Source: Microbulbifer hydrolyticus (GTDB taxonomy: Bacteria; Pseudomonadota; Gammaproteobacteria; Pseudomonadales; Cellvibrionaceae). Taken from it: DNA of 64,000 bases. This document shows, piece after piece, positions 28,367 through 38,059 of the stretch. The translations under genes were made by a program, and so were the position numbers. Each line of letters starts with the position of its first letter. Position 1 is the first letter of the stretch. The notes under the pieces are model-generated. The model had not been told where the DNA came from and did not search any database. It was given only the letters and a program-made list of their open reading frames with translations. The DNA is taken from the NCBI RefSeq assembly GCF_009931115.1, contig NZ_CP047491.1:3547501-3611500 (forward strand). The letters run 5' to 3'.

Positions 28367-29344
28367 ATGCACATGCGCCAACTTGGAAAAACCGGGTATC
28401 AAGTCAGTGAAATCGGCCTCGGCTGCTGGCAACTGGGAGGCGATTTCGGGCCGCTCGCGGAAGGTACCGCCAATGCCATCCTCGATGCCGCGAGCCAGCA
28501 AGGGGTCAATTTCTGGGATACCGCCGATGTCTACGGCGGCGGCCTGAGCGAACAGCGCATTGGCGACTTCCAAAACAGACCGAAAGACCTGCTGGTAGCA
28601 ACCAAAGTGGGACGCGGTGAAGGGTTGTATCCGGATGGCTACCGTTTTGCTGCGGTGCGCGACAGCCTGCAGGCGTCCGCAAAGCGCCTGGGGGTAGAAA
28701 CAATCGATCTCGCACAGCTGCACTGTGTGCCCCATGAAGTACTGAAGCACGGCGAGATTTTCAGCTGGCTGGACGACCTCAAGCAGGAAGGGCTGATTCG
28801 CCACTACGGTGCCAGCGTGGAAACACTTGATGAGGCATTTACCTGTTTGCAGGCACCGGGCCTCGCCACCCTGCAGGTTATCTTTAACGTCTTTCGCCAG
28901 GATGCCGCCGCAGACCTGTTGGGTGCGGCACAGGAGCGAGAGGTTGGCATTATTGTGCGCCTGCCGCTGGCGTCCGGCCTGCTCTCGGGCAAGTTCCATC
29001 GCCACACCGTTTTCGCCGAGAGCGATCATCGGAACTATAACCGCGACGGTGCGGCTTTCTCCGTGGGTGAGACTTTTGGCGGAATCCCTTTTGAAAAAGG
29101 TGTGACCCTGGCACAGGGGCTCCAGAAAATCCTGCCTGAAAATGGCGATATGGCAGCCCTGTGTCTGCGCTGGATTCTCGATCATCCGGCGGTTTCCACC
29201 ATTATTGCCGGTGCGTCCAGTCCACAGCAGATCAGGAGCAACGTATCGGCCTCCCGAATTTCACCCCTCCCGGAATCTCTCCACCGTGAACTGGCACGCT
29301 ACTACCACAGGCAAGTGCGTCCGCATATTCGCGGCTCCATCTGA
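28367..29344 (+). CDS. Aldo/keto reductase
   Basis: A 325-aa NAD(P)H-dependent reductase with a TIM-barrel fold. I start at ATG 28367 (MHMRQLGKTGYQVSEIGLGC) because AGGAG is 7 nt upstream; a GTG six bases earlier is too close to it. The active-site tetrad is visible: D and Y in NFWDTADVYGGG, K in LVATKVGRGEG, H in IDLAQLHCV. The C-terminal cofactor segment is TIIAGASSPQQIRSNV. No export signal. It is 20 bp after the esterase gene, so probably in the same transcript, and may reduce a sugar aldehyde. The substrate cannot be assigned. Confidence 0.92.
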   Translation: MHMRQLGKTGYQVSEIGLGCWQLGGDFGPLAEGTANAILDAASQQGVNFWDTADVYGGGLSEQRIGDFQNRPKDLLVATKVGRGEGLYPDGYRFAAVRDSLQASAKRLGVETIDLAQLHCVPHEVLKHGEIFSWLDDLKQEGLIRHYGASVETLDEAFTCLQAPGLATLQVIFNVFRQDAAADLLGAAQEREVGIIVRLPLASGLLSGKFHRHTVFAESDHRNYNRDGAAFSVGETFGGIPFEKGVTLAQGLQKILPENGDMAALCLRWILDHPAVSTIIAGASSPQQIRSNVSASRISPLPESLHRELARYYHRQVRPHIRGSI

Positions 29345-29397
29345 CAAACCGCAACTCAGAGTACACCCAACAAAATAATGATTCGCTGGAGAACACC

Positions 29398-31197
29398 ATG
29401 GCCAACCGGTCTTCACTCAAAAAGATTGCGCGGGGCTGCGCACTGGCCGTCGCTGCCACCAGCGTATTCTGCTCACATGTGGGCGCCGTCGAGCAGACGC
29501 CGGTAGAGTTTCGCCTCAACCAGCTCGGCTTTACCCCGGCTACAGAAAAGCTCGCGGTGGTGATCGCGGATCGGAACATCGCCACCAATGAATTCTTGGT
29601 ACGCAGTGTCGATTCAGGCGAGCCGGTGCTGCGCGGAAAATTACAAGCGGCGAAAGCTAAAACCTGGTCGGGACAGCACAGCTGGCTGGCAAATTTTTCC
29701 GAACTGAATGAATCCGGCAGCTATCTGCTGGAGCTTCCATCGTCGGGGCGCTCTGAACCCTTCCGCATCGAAAAGGACCTTTACCAGCAGCTCGGCGCCG
29801 CCAGTCTCAAGGCTTTCTATTTTCAACGTGCCTCCATGCCGCTGGACGAAACCTACGCTGGCCCTTGGGCACGGGCAGCGGGACATCCAGACAACAAGGT
29901 ACTGATCCACCCATCCGCCGCCGGGCCACAACGCCCGTCTGGCACAGTAGTTTCCGCCCCCAGGGGCTGGTATGACGCCGGCGACTACAACAAATATGTA
30001 GTCAATAGTGGCATTACCATGGGCACGCTGATGAGTGCCTATGAGCGGTTCCCGGAATATTTTTCCGCACAGCGGCTGGACATTCCCGAGTCGGAAAATG
30101 CACTCCCGGATATTCTCGACGAGGTGCACTACAACCTTGCGTGGATGGCCGCCATGCAGGATCCTGCAGACGGCGGTGTCTATCACAAACTGACCACTGC
30201 GGGATTTGAAGGCATGGTCGCCGCACACAAGGCGACACAGCAGCGCTATATGGTGCAGAAGACTACTGCCGCTGCGCTGGACTTTGCCGCCGTCATGGCA
30301 CAGGCCGCACGGGTATACGCACCCTACTCGGAACAGGAAAGCGAAAACCACCTCGAGGCCGCACTGGCCGCGTGGCAGTGGGCAGAGAAAAACCCTGCGG
30401 TGACCTACCGCCAGGACGAGCTCAATGAGAAGTTCGATCCGGATGTGACCACTGGCGCCTACGGTGACGAAGAGCTGGACGACGAGCGCCTGTGGGCGGC
30501 GGCGGAACTCTATCTGGCCACCGGTGACGACGATTTCTGGTCGGTGATTACTGCGGCACAGCGGGATTACAGCCTGCCCAACTGGGCCGACGTGCGCTGG
30601 CTGGGCTACTACAGCCTGCTCGCCCATAAAGAAAAATTACCTTCCGACAGCGGCCCCTGGCGCAGCACCATCGAAAAGAATCTCACCGTCGCCGCGCGCC
30701 AGTTGCGCAATGCCGGCGAGCAAAGTCCCTACCGCGCGCCCATGGTGAGCGATCCCGCCCTGTTTGTGTGGGGCAGTAATGCGGTGGCGGCCAACCAGGG
30801 CATCCTGTTTCTGGAGGCCTTCCGAGTTACCGGCGACAGCGCATTCCTGCGCAGTGCCGAGGCCACGCGGGATTACCTGCTGGGGCGCAACGCCACCGGT
30901 TATTCCTATGTCACCGGCTTCGGCCGCAAAACACCCCAGCACCCCCACCACCGCCTGGCCGCAGCAAATCCGGATATGCCGCCGCTGCCCGGTTTTCTGG
31001 TGGGCGGACCAAACCCCTCACAGCAGGACGGCTGCGCGTATACCAGCAAGGTGGCCGACGAGTCCTACACCGATGAGGTGTGCAGCTACGCCAGCAATGA
31101 AATTGCCATCAACTGGAACGCACCGCTGGCTTATCTGGCCAATGGGCTGAACGCCATCGAAAGCCAGCACAGCGATGGGTGCACACATCATGAATAA
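29398..31197 (+). CDS. GH9 glycoside hydrolase with N-terminal Ig-like domain
   Basis: A 599-aa secreted GH9 enzyme. It has a signal peptide (ALAVAATSVFCSHVGA) and a CelD-type Ig-like domain (about 34-125, VEFRLNQLGFTPATEKLAVV). The (alpha/alpha)6 domain has the catalytic base region GWYDAGDYNKYV (D193, D196), the PQHPHHR loop, and acid E568 in YASNEIAINWNAPL. GH9 members cut beta-1,4-glucans, and some act as exo-glucosidases on oligomers. Its presence in a xylan locus may reflect mixed hemicellulose use. The stop is followed by a 9-bp GC hairpin (31246-31267) before GH43. Confidence 0.94.
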   Translation: MANRSSLKKIARGCALAVAATSVFCSHVGAVEQTPVEFRLNQLGFTPATEKLAVVIADRNIATNEFLVRSVDSGEPVLRGKLQAAKAKTWSGQHSWLANFSELNESGSYLLELPSSGRSEPFRIEKDLYQQLGAASLKAFYFQRASMPLDETYAGPWARAAGHPDNKVLIHPSAAGPQRPSGTVVSAPRGWYDAGDYNKYVVNSGITMGTLMSAYERFPEYFSAQRLDIPESENALPDILDEVHYNLAWMAAMQDPADGGVYHKLTTAGFEGMVAAHKATQQRYMVQKTTAAALDFAAVMAQAARVYAPYSEQESENHLEAALAAWQWAEKNPAVTYRQDELNEKFDPDVTTGAYGDEELDDERLWAAAELYLATGDDDFWSVITAAQRDYSLPNWADVRWLGYYSLLAHKEKLPSDSGPWRSTIEKNLTVAARQLRNAGEQSPYRAPMVSDPALFVWGSNAVAANQGILFLEAFRVTGDSAFLRSAEATRDYLLGRNATGYSYVTGFGRKTPQHPHHRLAAANPDMPPLPGFLVGGPNPSQQDGCAYTSKVADESYTDEVCSYASNEIAINWNAPLAYLANGLNAIESQHSDGCTHHE

Positions 31198-31294
31198 GCT
31201 GCTCAAGCTCTGGCGTTATTGAGCCCCATAAAAACTACTTTGCATGAGCCTGCCCACAGGCAGGCTCCCACCCCGAAACTACGGTCGCGAAATC

Positions 31295-33013
31295 ATGAAA
31301 AAAACAAAAGCAGGTTTATTCGCTGCACTGGTGATGTCTTTTACTGCGAGCGCGAATTCCGAAAACGCTTATTCCGAGAACCCTGCCACCTTCGACTGGT
31401 TCGAATACCGCGGCAATGACGCCATCTTCGAACAGCCGCTGGCAAAGGACGAATACCGCAATCCCATCCTCGCCGGCTACTACCCGGACCCGAGCATCGT
31501 GCAGGTGGAAGACGACTACTACCTGGTCAACTCGAGCTTCGCCCACTACCCCGGCATTCCGATATTCCACAGCCGCGATCTGGTGAACTGGACCCAGCTC
31601 GGCCATGTCATCGACCGGCCCGACCAGGTGGACTTTGCCGGCCTGGGTATTTCCCGCGGAATTTTCGCCCCGGCCATCACCTATAACGAAGGCACCTTTT
31701 ACCTGGTGACCACGTGCGTGGATTGCGGTGGCAACTTTGTCGTTACTGCGGAAAACCCCGCTGGCCCCTGGTCGGACCCGGTGTGGCTGCCGGAGGTCGG
31801 CGGCATTGATCCGTCGCTGTTTTTTGACGACGACGGCAAGGCCTACATCATCAATAACGACGCCCCTATCGGCGAGCCGCTGTACGATGGTCACCGCGCC
31901 CTCTGGGTACAGGAGTTCGACGCGGAAAAGCTGGCAACGGTTGGCCCACGCAAGCTGGTCGTCAACGGTGGCGTGAACCTGGCGGACAAGCCCGTGTGGA
32001 TCGAAGGACCGCACCTGTTTCGCAAAGACGGTCAGCTGTACCTGATCGCCGCCGAGGGCGGCACCAGCGTGAATCACTCGCAGGTTGTACTCAAAGGTGA
32101 ATCCCCATTTGGCCCGTTCACACCCTGGGATAAAAACCCCATTCTCACTCAGCGTCATCTCGACCCGGATCGCCAGAACCCGGTCACCTCCGTAGGGCAC
32201 GCCGATTTCGTGCAGGATGCGGACAACAACTGGTGGGCGGTGTTTCTCGGCATCCGTCCCTACGAGGGCGATTTCTACAACACCGGCCGCGAGACCTTTC
32301 TGATGCCGGTGAACTGGGAGGACGGCTGGCCGGTGATCACCCGCGGCGACCAGCTGATCCCCACTATCGCAAAGCGTCCGGCGCTGCCGCCGCAAGCACC
32401 GGGGCCGCTGCCGCTGACCGGCAACTTTACCCAGCGCGACGAGTTTGACTCGCCAAAGTTGCCCATGCACTGGCTGCAATTGCGCAACCCGTCGCCGAAG
32501 TCCTGGCTCAGCCTGGAGCGCGCGCCCGGCAGCCTGCAGCTCACCCCCACCGCGACGTCTCTGGGCGACATCGGAAATCCTGCCTTTGTCGGCCGCCGCC
32601 AGCAGCACCTGTACGCCAGCGCCACGACACAGATGCAGTTTCAGCCACAACGGAAAAATGACCGTGCGGGCATGGCAGTATTCCAGAACCGGGAGCACTT
32701 TTATTTCTTCGGGGTCACCGGCAATGCCGACGGCAGTGCGGACCTGATCGTCAGCCGGCGGGATGGTGAGGGACAACACCAGGGCAAAACCATCGCCCGC
32801 AGGGCCCTGGCTACCAGCACCGGCAAACCCGCAGACATCGAACTCCGGGTCACGGCCCGCGACGCGGAGTACGACTTCCACTACCGCGTAGACAGCGGCG
32901 AGCCGTGGCAGCCGCTATTGCTGGCAGCAGATGGCAGGGTAGTAAGCACTCGCAACGCCGGAGGCTTTGTCGGCGCGCTGATCGGGCTGCACGCCTATCG
33001 CGCCGAGCCCTGA
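31295..33013 (+). CDS. GH43 beta-xylosidase/alpha-L-arabinofuranosidase
   Basis: A 572-aa secreted GH43. I use ATG 31295 (MKKTKAGLFAALVMSFTASA), which gives a clean signal peptide; an upstream start at 31244 would add 17 non-signal residues. The five-bladed propeller has base D65 (YYPDPSIV), pKa-modulating D172 (GGIDPSLFFDDDG) and acid E237 (WIEGPHLF). The C-terminal beta-sandwich (about 385-572) is the xylosidase-type GH43_C2 module. It should trim xylose or arabinose from xylo-oligomers in the periplasm. It is the last gene of the rightward enzyme run. Confidence 0.94.
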   Translation: MKKTKAGLFAALVMSFTASANSENAYSENPATFDWFEYRGNDAIFEQPLAKDEYRNPILAGYYPDPSIVQVEDDYYLVNSSFAHYPGIPIFHSRDLVNWTQLGHVIDRPDQVDFAGLGISRGIFAPAITYNEGTFYLVTTCVDCGGNFVVTAENPAGPWSDPVWLPEVGGIDPSLFFDDDGKAYIINNDAPIGEPLYDGHRALWVQEFDAEKLATVGPRKLVVNGGVNLADKPVWIEGPHLFRKDGQLYLIAAEGGTSVNHSQVVLKGESPFGPFTPWDKNPILTQRHLDPDRQNPVTSVGHADFVQDADNNWWAVFLGIRPYEGDFYNTGRETFLMPVNWEDGWPVITRGDQLIPTIAKRPALPPQAPGPLPLTGNFTQRDEFDSPKLPMHWLQLRNPSPKSWLSLERAPGSLQLTPTATSLGDIGNPAFVGRRQQHLYASATTQMQFQPQRKNDRAGMAVFQNREHFYFFGVTGNADGSADLIVSRRDGEGQHQGKTIARRALATSTGKPADIELRVTARDAEYDFHYRVDSGEPWQPLLLAADGRVVSTRNAGGFVGALIGLHAYRAEP

Positions 33014-33060
33014 GCAGCGACACCCGGACAAGAGTGACCGGGCAGGCACGACCGAGCCGC

Positions 33061-33080
33061 TCCTCCCCCCGGGGGGAGGA
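33061..33080. promoter_or_regulatory. Perfect 20-bp palindrome upstream of malT-like gene
   Basis: TCCTCCCCCCGGGGGGAGGA reads the same on both strands. Each half loosely resembles a MalT box (GGGGAKGAGG). It lies 117 bp upstream of the regulator and may be autoregulatory or a 3' structure of the GH43 transcript. Confidence 0.45.
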
Positions 33081-33129
33081 CGCTCACCGAGTAGGGGGGT
33101 GGCACACTAAAGTTGTACAATTGCGCCTC

Positions 33130-33169
33130 CCGGGGTTCCAGTGTGGTGTAAAGAGTGTGGGAACCCCGG
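33130..33169 (+). repeat. Inverted repeat in the leader of the malT-like gene
   Basis: CCGGGGTTCC and GGAACCCCGG form a 10-bp stem with a 20-nt loop, ending 28 bp before the ATG. It could fold in the 5' untranslated region and affect translation. Confidence 0.6.
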
Positions 33170-33196
33170 ACCAAGCCATGCTGATCGGTCATTGCC

Positions 33197-35923
33197 ATGC
33201 TCCTAGCCTCCAAGTACAGCCTACCCGACTGCCCGGAACACACATTACAGCGGCCCCGGCTGCTGTCGTTGCTGGAGCAGAGCCAAAGTGACCAGCTGCT
33301 GCTGGTTACCGCCCCCGCCGGGTACGGCAAGACCACACTGGTCACTTCCTGGGCCACAGAGCAGGATAATCCGGTGGCCTGGGTCTCCCTCGACAGCGGT
33401 GACAACGAGCCCGGCCAGTTCTGCCGCTACCTGGTCGAAAGTGTGCACCGCGCTACCGGCAACGGTGTGCCGGAAACCAGCAGCATCGTCTCCGCGCAAC
33501 CGAATTCCGACCCATCACTGGTCATCAGCCAGATGCTGGCAGAACTGCGCCAGCTCCCCAGTGAGCTGCGCATCGTCCTCGACGACTACCATCAGATCGA
33601 CAACCCCGTGGTGCATGATGCAACCCGCTTCCTGCTACGCCACGCCCCGGCCGGTATCGGCGTGGTCATCACCAGCCGAAGCCAGCCGCCTCTCGGGCTC
33701 GGCGCCTTGCGCCTGCAGGGCCGCCTGCTGGAACTGACCGCAGAAGACCTGGCCCTGACCCAGGAAGAAACCGAGCAACTGCTTGCCCGGCGACTGCCAT
33801 TCACCCTCGGCAGCGACCGGGTGGCACAGCTTCACCAGCTGTCCGAAGGCTGGCCTCCTGCAGTGCAGATGTTCGCCCTATCCGTGCGTAACCAGGAAGA
33901 AGTGGACCGGTACCTGGGAGAGCTGGAACAGGGCCACGGGCATATTCTCGATTACCTGGCGGAGGAAGTGCTGGAGCGGCTCGACCCGGAACTGCGCCAG
34001 CTACTTGCCCGCACGTCCATACTCACCCGGGTCAACGGCCTTCTGGCGGAGCGCCTCAGCGGCCAGAGTGGTGGCCAGCAACAACTGGAAACCGCGGCCA
34101 GCCGCGGACTGTTCCTGCAGGCACAGGATTCCAGCCGCCAGTGGTTTCGCTTCCACCCGGTATTCGCGCGCTTCCTGCAGCGCCAGCTCTCCGATGGTGA
34201 CGAGCTCAACCGCCTGCACCAGACTGCCAGCGACACCTGGCAGGAGCTCAAGCAACCGCTGGAAGCGCTGCGCCATGCGCTCCTTGCAGAAGACCGCGAA
34301 CGGGTTCACCAACTGCTCGCCGAGCAGGGCGAGCGATTCCTGCGCGAGGGACAGTTCCGGGTACTGAACGACAGCCTGAGCTGGCTCGGCGAAGAGCAGA
34401 TCAAGCGCTACGCCCCGTTCGCCCTGCTGGCCGCGCGCCTCGCCCGGGATAACTTTGACTACGAGCAATGCAGCAAGCTGCTGGCCTCCTCGGAAAGCTG
34501 GCTACAGCGACAGGATCCCCAGCAATGGCAGGCCTATGAAGGCGCCTTTGCGGCGATGCGTGCGCAGGTTTCTGTCTCCCGCGGGCAGACCCTGAAGGCC
34601 AAGGAGTACGCGCAGGAAGCACTGGAGCTACTGCCACCTGACCAGGACAACGAGCGCATCGCAGCGCAACTGGTGATCGGCGAAACCAGCTTCTGCCTCG
34701 GCGAGCTGGATCAGGCCATGCATCATATGGAAGCGGTGGAGAAGGCCACGCTTGCACGGCAGGACATTCCCAACGCGGCCTGGGCCCTGTGCCAGCAGAC
34801 GGAAATTGCCTTTGCCAATGGCCTGCTGAAAAAAGCCGCCGCGCTGCAGGCCCGCGCCCAACAGCTGGTCGAGGAACACCACCTGGTGGGCCTGCCAATC
34901 TCTGAATTTATTTATCGCCTGAAAGGGCAGCTGCAATGGGAAGCCTGTGACCTGGATGGCGCCGCGGAATCTGCGCGCCGCGGTATGCAGATCAATCGCA
35001 AGGTTGGTGAGCGCTGGCTGCTGCCGGAATACACACTGTTATTGAAAGTCGCACTGGCGCGCGGCGACAAGGACGAGACCCTGGAATGGTTGGAGCGGGT
35101 GGAACACCTGCTGGCCGGCGAAAAATACCACCGCGACTGGGTCGCCAACGCCGATGCCGCGCGCATGCGCGTGTGGCAGGCGCTGGAGAATACCGAGGCC
35201 ATCGCCAGCTGGCAGGAACAGGCGGAGCCCGTCGCCGACCGCCCTGCCAATCACTTTGAGCAGTGCTATGGCCGCAACCATGTGCGCGCACTGATTTCGC
35301 TGCATCGCTGGTCTGACGCCAACCGCGTACTCGGACGCCTGCAGCAGGTGGCGGAAGAGTGCGGTTTGATCACCGACCAGCTGCGCAATTGCGTACTCGC
35401 CGCGCACCTGGCGTGGCTGCGGGAACGCCGGCAGCCGGCGCTGCAAAATATGCGTGCGGCGCTCACCATTCTGAAAGACAGTGACCTCATCGCCAGCGCC
35501 TTGCAGATCGGCAAACCGCTGATCGTGATTCTCAAGGCGGCACTGGAGGAAACCGGTGCGGACGCCCTTGATGAAGCCCTGCAGGAAAAAGCCCATCAAT
35601 TGATCAAGCTCGCCCAGCAGCAGCCGGAACTCGGCGGCGGTATCCGTATCGAGCTGGATGAAACCATCGTGCGCGAAATCCTCGCCAGCGACGCCGTCCC
35701 CGACTTCCTGCGCCACTCGCCCCTGACCCCAAGGGAGTGGCAGGTCCTCAATGCCATCCACTCTGGCCTCTCCAACGAGCGCATCGCGAGACACTTCAAG
35801 GTAGCCCCCAGCACCATCAAGACGCATATCCGAAGTCTGTACCAGAAGCTGGATGTGAAAGACCGCCAGCAGGCCATTGCGCTGGCGGAGCAGCTATTGC
35901 GCTCGGTGCAGGACAAGCCCTGA
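33197..35923 (+). CDS. malT: MalT-like LuxR-family ATP-dependent transcriptional activator
   Basis: A 908-aa STAND regulator, close to the length of Escherichia coli MalT (901). Walker A is APAGYGKTT (39-47) and the Walker B-like block is LRIVLDDYHQID. A long helical-repeat region (about 400-800) carries the sensor. The C-terminal LuxR helix-turn-helix is SPLTPREWQVLNAIHSGLSN followed by IKTHIRSLYQKL. MalT binds ATP and maltotriose and activates maltose/maltodextrin genes; the GH13 alpha-glucosidase at 41930 is the likely target here. Copies of its last 30 and 107 codons recur degraded at 37027 and 38228. The ribosome-binding site is poor. Confidence 0.9.
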   Translation: MLLASKYSLPDCPEHTLQRPRLLSLLEQSQSDQLLLVTAPAGYGKTTLVTSWATEQDNPVAWVSLDSGDNEPGQFCRYLVESVHRATGNGVPETSSIVSAQPNSDPSLVISQMLAELRQLPSELRIVLDDYHQIDNPVVHDATRFLLRHAPAGIGVVITSRSQPPLGLGALRLQGRLLELTAEDLALTQEETEQLLARRLPFTLGSDRVAQLHQLSEGWPPAVQMFALSVRNQEEVDRYLGELEQGHGHILDYLAEEVLERLDPELRQLLARTSILTRVNGLLAERLSGQSGGQQQLETAASRGLFLQAQDSSRQWFRFHPVFARFLQRQLSDGDELNRLHQTASDTWQELKQPLEALRHALLAEDRERVHQLLAEQGERFLREGQFRVLNDSLSWLGEEQIKRYAPFALLAARLARDNFDYEQCSKLLASSESWLQRQDPQQWQAYEGAFAAMRAQVSVSRGQTLKAKEYAQEALELLPPDQDNERIAAQLVIGETSFCLGELDQAMHHMEAVEKATLARQDIPNAAWALCQQTEIAFANGLLKKAAALQARAQQLVEEHHLVGLPISEFIYRLKGQLQWEACDLDGAAESARRGMQINRKVGERWLLPEYTLLLKVALARGDKDETLEWLERVEHLLAGEKYHRDWVANADAARMRVWQALENTEAIASWQEQAEPVADRPANHFEQCYGRNHVRALISLHRWSDANRVLGRLQQVAEECGLITDQLRNCVLAAHLAWLRERRQPALQNMRAALTILKDSDLIASALQIGKPLIVILKAALEETGADALDEALQEKAHQLIKLAQQQPELGGGIRIELDETIVREILASDAVPDFLRHSPLTPREWQVLNAIHSGLSNERIARHFKVAPSTIKTHIRSLYQKLDVKDRQQAIALAEQLLRSVQDKP

Positions 35924-35948
35924 AGTAAAGCCCCTGGCCCGCAAATAA

Positions 35949-35973
35949 AAAGCCGGTTTTAACAACCGGCTTT
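35949..35973 (-). terminator. Terminator overlapping the stop of paralogue A
   Basis: A 10-bp perfect stem AAAGCCGGTT/AACCGGCTTT. The stop codon of the leftward gene is in the loop and the T-run follows leftward. The same design recurs at 37123, 38555 and 39523. Confidence 0.85.
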
Positions 35974-36864
35974 CAGGGTCTTTTGCATTTCCGGAGCGTC
36001 GCATGGCTCCGGTGGATAGATATTGGTGGGCCACTTCAGCGGGGCGAATTCTTTGCACAACTGCATGTTGCCGACTTCGGCCTTTATCTTATCGACTTTA
36101 GTCTGAGCTTCGGGACCAAGTTCCAGCGTGATGCTGTTGAAGACATTATCCTGAAGCTCTTGCAATGGACCGGTATCGAAGGCCACTTTGCCTTTCTCAT
36201 CGCAGCTGTAATACTCCTGAACAAAGCAGACTTCTACGAAGTGTTTTTCGGTAATCGGGAACACAAACAGCTGATCAGGTAGGGCAAGATCACTAACATC
36301 TTCACCTTGCCTATAAATCTTGAAACTGGCACTGGGAACAGGAAGGTGGGTGTGGCTATGCCAGTCAACGGGGCCGTGGTACCGGGGGATATGGGCCATA
36401 TCATCTTCCCAGTTTTTATGACCGTAGCGATCATTCAGATAATGCACCAATACTGTTTCAAACGCCTTGGGATTAAGAAAAGAAATATTTCCAAAAGAAA
36501 ACTCATCAAAACGCCCCGCCACTGACACACTCAGGTTTAGCTCGCCTTTGCAGCCCGTCATCCACGGCCCATAAAAGGCCCACATTCTGCCCAGCAGCCC
36601 GATGCTTCCCCAGCAGTCATTTGCCATCGTCCGAAGCGGGTAATGAGCCAATTCGTTATCAGCCAGAACGTCTTGCCAAGAAGGTACACTTTCCTCTCTA
36701 GTTGCTGAGTGCCGAGGACTATGACGAGGCACTTTTAGCTGAAGACAGCTACCACCTAACTTTACATGCTCACTAGGTGCCAACTTAAAGCTAGGCCCCT
36801 CGGGAATGCAATATTCATCTCGAGATCTCAATTCAATTGGAGGATACTTCAAAAAATTTCGCAT
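35959..36864 (-). CDS. Paralogue A of a four-member family, possible immunity protein
   Basis: A 301-aa protein of no family I can name with confidence. It starts MRNFLKYPPIELR (AAAGGATGGGAT upstream) and ends EMQKTLKAGC. Blocks shared by all four paralogues are MWAFYGPWMTGCKGEL, SFLNPKAFE, HIPR.HGPVDW, PVPSASFKI and KWPTNIYPPEP. The N-terminal third varies most. No signal peptide or membrane segment, so cytoplasmic. Ten bases upstream ends a degraded copy of the 393-aa gene's 3' end, the same spacing as the intact pair at 40438/40448. Several diverged copies beside one larger partner suggest immunity proteins; this is inference. Confidence 0.8.
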   Translation of the reverse strand: MRNFLKYPPIELRSRDEYCIPEGPSFKLAPSEHVKLGGSCLQLKVPRHSPRHSATREESVPSWQDVLADNELAHYPLRTMANDCWGSIGLLGRMWAFYGPWMTGCKGELNLSVSVAGRFDEFSFGNISFLNPKAFETVLVHYLNDRYGHKNWEDDMAHIPRYHGPVDWHSHTHLPVPSASFKIYRQGEDVSDLALPDQLFVFPITEKHFVEVCFVQEYYSCDEKGKVAFDTGPLQELQDNVFNSITLELGPEAQTKVDKIKAEVGNMQLCKEFAPLKWPTNIYPPEPCDAPEMQKTLKAGC

Positions 36865-36874
36865 ATCCCATCCT

Positions 36875-36989
36875 TTAAAATTTAAAGCGGCGACGCAAAT
36901 CCTGCGCCACGCTCTGGCCAACTGAGTAGACCACACCGGAGCCCCCCTTTAAACCAATTGCCTGCATGATGCCCTCTGTTATGCGGGTC
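36875..36989 (-). pseudogene. Remnant of the 3' end of the 393-aa gene (copy 1)
   Basis: Leftward translation gives NRGHHA..WFKG, then in another frame YSVGQSVAQDLRRRFKF followed by a stop. This matches the intact protein's NRGHHALAWFKG and ALGQSVAQDLRRRYKL. The hydrophobic segment between them is deleted and the frame is broken. Confidence 0.8.
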
Positions 36990-37026
36990 CTTTCTGTTTC
37001 AAATACGTATACCCGCTACAGAAAGC

Positions 37027-37116
37027 AGCCTGCATCAGAAACTGGATGCAAATGATCGCCAGCAGGCGATTGCGCTGGCGGAGCAGCTGCTGCGATCAGT
37101 GCAGGACAGACCCTGA
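37027..37116 (+). pseudogene. Remnant of the malT 3' end, 30 codons (copy 1)
   Basis: It reads SLHQKLDANDRQQAIALAEQ, then LLRSVQDRP and a stop. This matches the last residues of the MalT-like protein (SLYQKLDVKDRQQAIALAEQ, LLRSVQDKP). It directly follows the toxin-type remnant, marking a duplication junction at about 36990-37026. Confidence 0.88.
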
Positions 37117-37122
37117 TAAAGA

Positions 37123-37147
37123 AAAGCCGATTTTAGCAACCGGCTTT
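37123..37147 (-). terminator. Terminator overlapping the stop of paralogue B
   Basis: A stem AAAGCCGATT/AACCGGCTTT with one G-U pair in the leftward RNA. The stop codon is in the loop. Confidence 0.75.
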
Positions 37148-38038
37148 CAGGGATTTCTGCATTACAGGAGCTTCGGTTGGCTCCGGCGGATAGATATTGG
37201 TGGGCCATTTCAAGGGAGCAAACTCTTCGCAGAGCTGCATGTTGCCGACTTCGGCTTTTACCTTGTCGACCTTGGCTTGAGTTTCCGGGCCGAGCTCCAG
37301 CGTAATGCTGTTGAAAATATTGTCTTGTAGTTCCTGGAGCGGGCCGGTGTCGAAAGCGACGTTTCCTTTTGCGTCGCGGCTGAAGTACTCCTGTACAAAG
37401 CAGACTTCAACGAAGTACTGATCGGTGACGGGAAAAACAAACAAATGATCAGGTAACGCAAGATCGCTGAAGTCTTCCCCCTGATTGTAAATCTTGAAAC
37501 TGGCACTGGGCACAGGGAAATGATTATGACGCAGCCAGTCTACTGGACCGTGATGCCGTGGAATATGTGAATCCTCATTTTCCCAATTTTCGTGACCATA
37601 CAGATCATTTAGATATTGAACCAATACCACCTCAAAAGCTTTTGGGTTTAAAAATGAAAGGCCAGAGAATTGATATGATTCTTTTCTGCCAATGATACTA
37701 ATACTCAGACTCAAAACACCTTTACAGCCGCTCATCCATGGCCCGTAAAATGACCACATACGCCCAAAAAGGCTGATGTTCCCCCAGCAATTATTAGACA
37801 TAACTCCCTCTGAATAACGTCCGAGACTCTTGCACAACAATACATCTTGCCACGCGGGAGTATTCACCCTCCCAATCTTCGAGTACCTTGAGCTATGATC
37901 AGGAGCCCGCAACGATATTCGATTGCCACCCGCAAGAAGAGAAAACTTCGAGGCCATACGAAAACTTGGACCACGAGGCCTACAATATTCATTATTTTTA
38001 CGCCATTCGAGCGATGGATATTTTATGTAATTTCTCAC
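37133..38038 (-). CDS. Paralogue B of the four-member family, possible immunity protein
   Basis: A 301-aa protein, MRNYIKYPSLEWRKNNEYC to MQKSLKAGC, with all the family blocks (FYGPWMSGCKG, SFLNPKAFEVVLVQYLNDLY, IPRHHGPVDW, PVPSASFKIY, WPTNIYPPEP). A 133-bp stretch (37471-37603) is identical to 39871-40003 in paralogue D although the flanks differ, suggesting gene conversion or recent exchange. It is preceded by a second remnant of the 393-aa gene's 3' end. Base composition is visibly more AT-rich than in the hydrolase genes. Function unknown; the immunity role is inferred from the layout. Confidence 0.8.
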   Translation of the reverse strand: MRNYIKYPSLEWRKNNEYCRPRGPSFRMASKFSLLAGGNRISLRAPDHSSRYSKIGRVNTPAWQDVLLCKSLGRYSEGVMSNNCWGNISLFGRMWSFYGPWMSGCKGVLSLSISIIGRKESYQFSGLSFLNPKAFEVVLVQYLNDLYGHENWENEDSHIPRHHGPVDWLRHNHFPVPSASFKIYNQGEDFSDLALPDHLFVFPVTDQYFVEVCFVQEYFSRDAKGNVAFDTGPLQELQDNIFNSITLELGPETQAKVDKVKAEVGNMQLCEEFAPLKWPTNIYPPEPTEAPVMQKSLKAGC

Positions 38039-38059
38039 ACAGACACCTACAAACCCAAT

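Noticed and set aside
33014..33196. Riboswitch before malT
   Set aside because: Only a single 10-bp inverted repeat and a G/C palindrome are visible; no known aptamer pattern.
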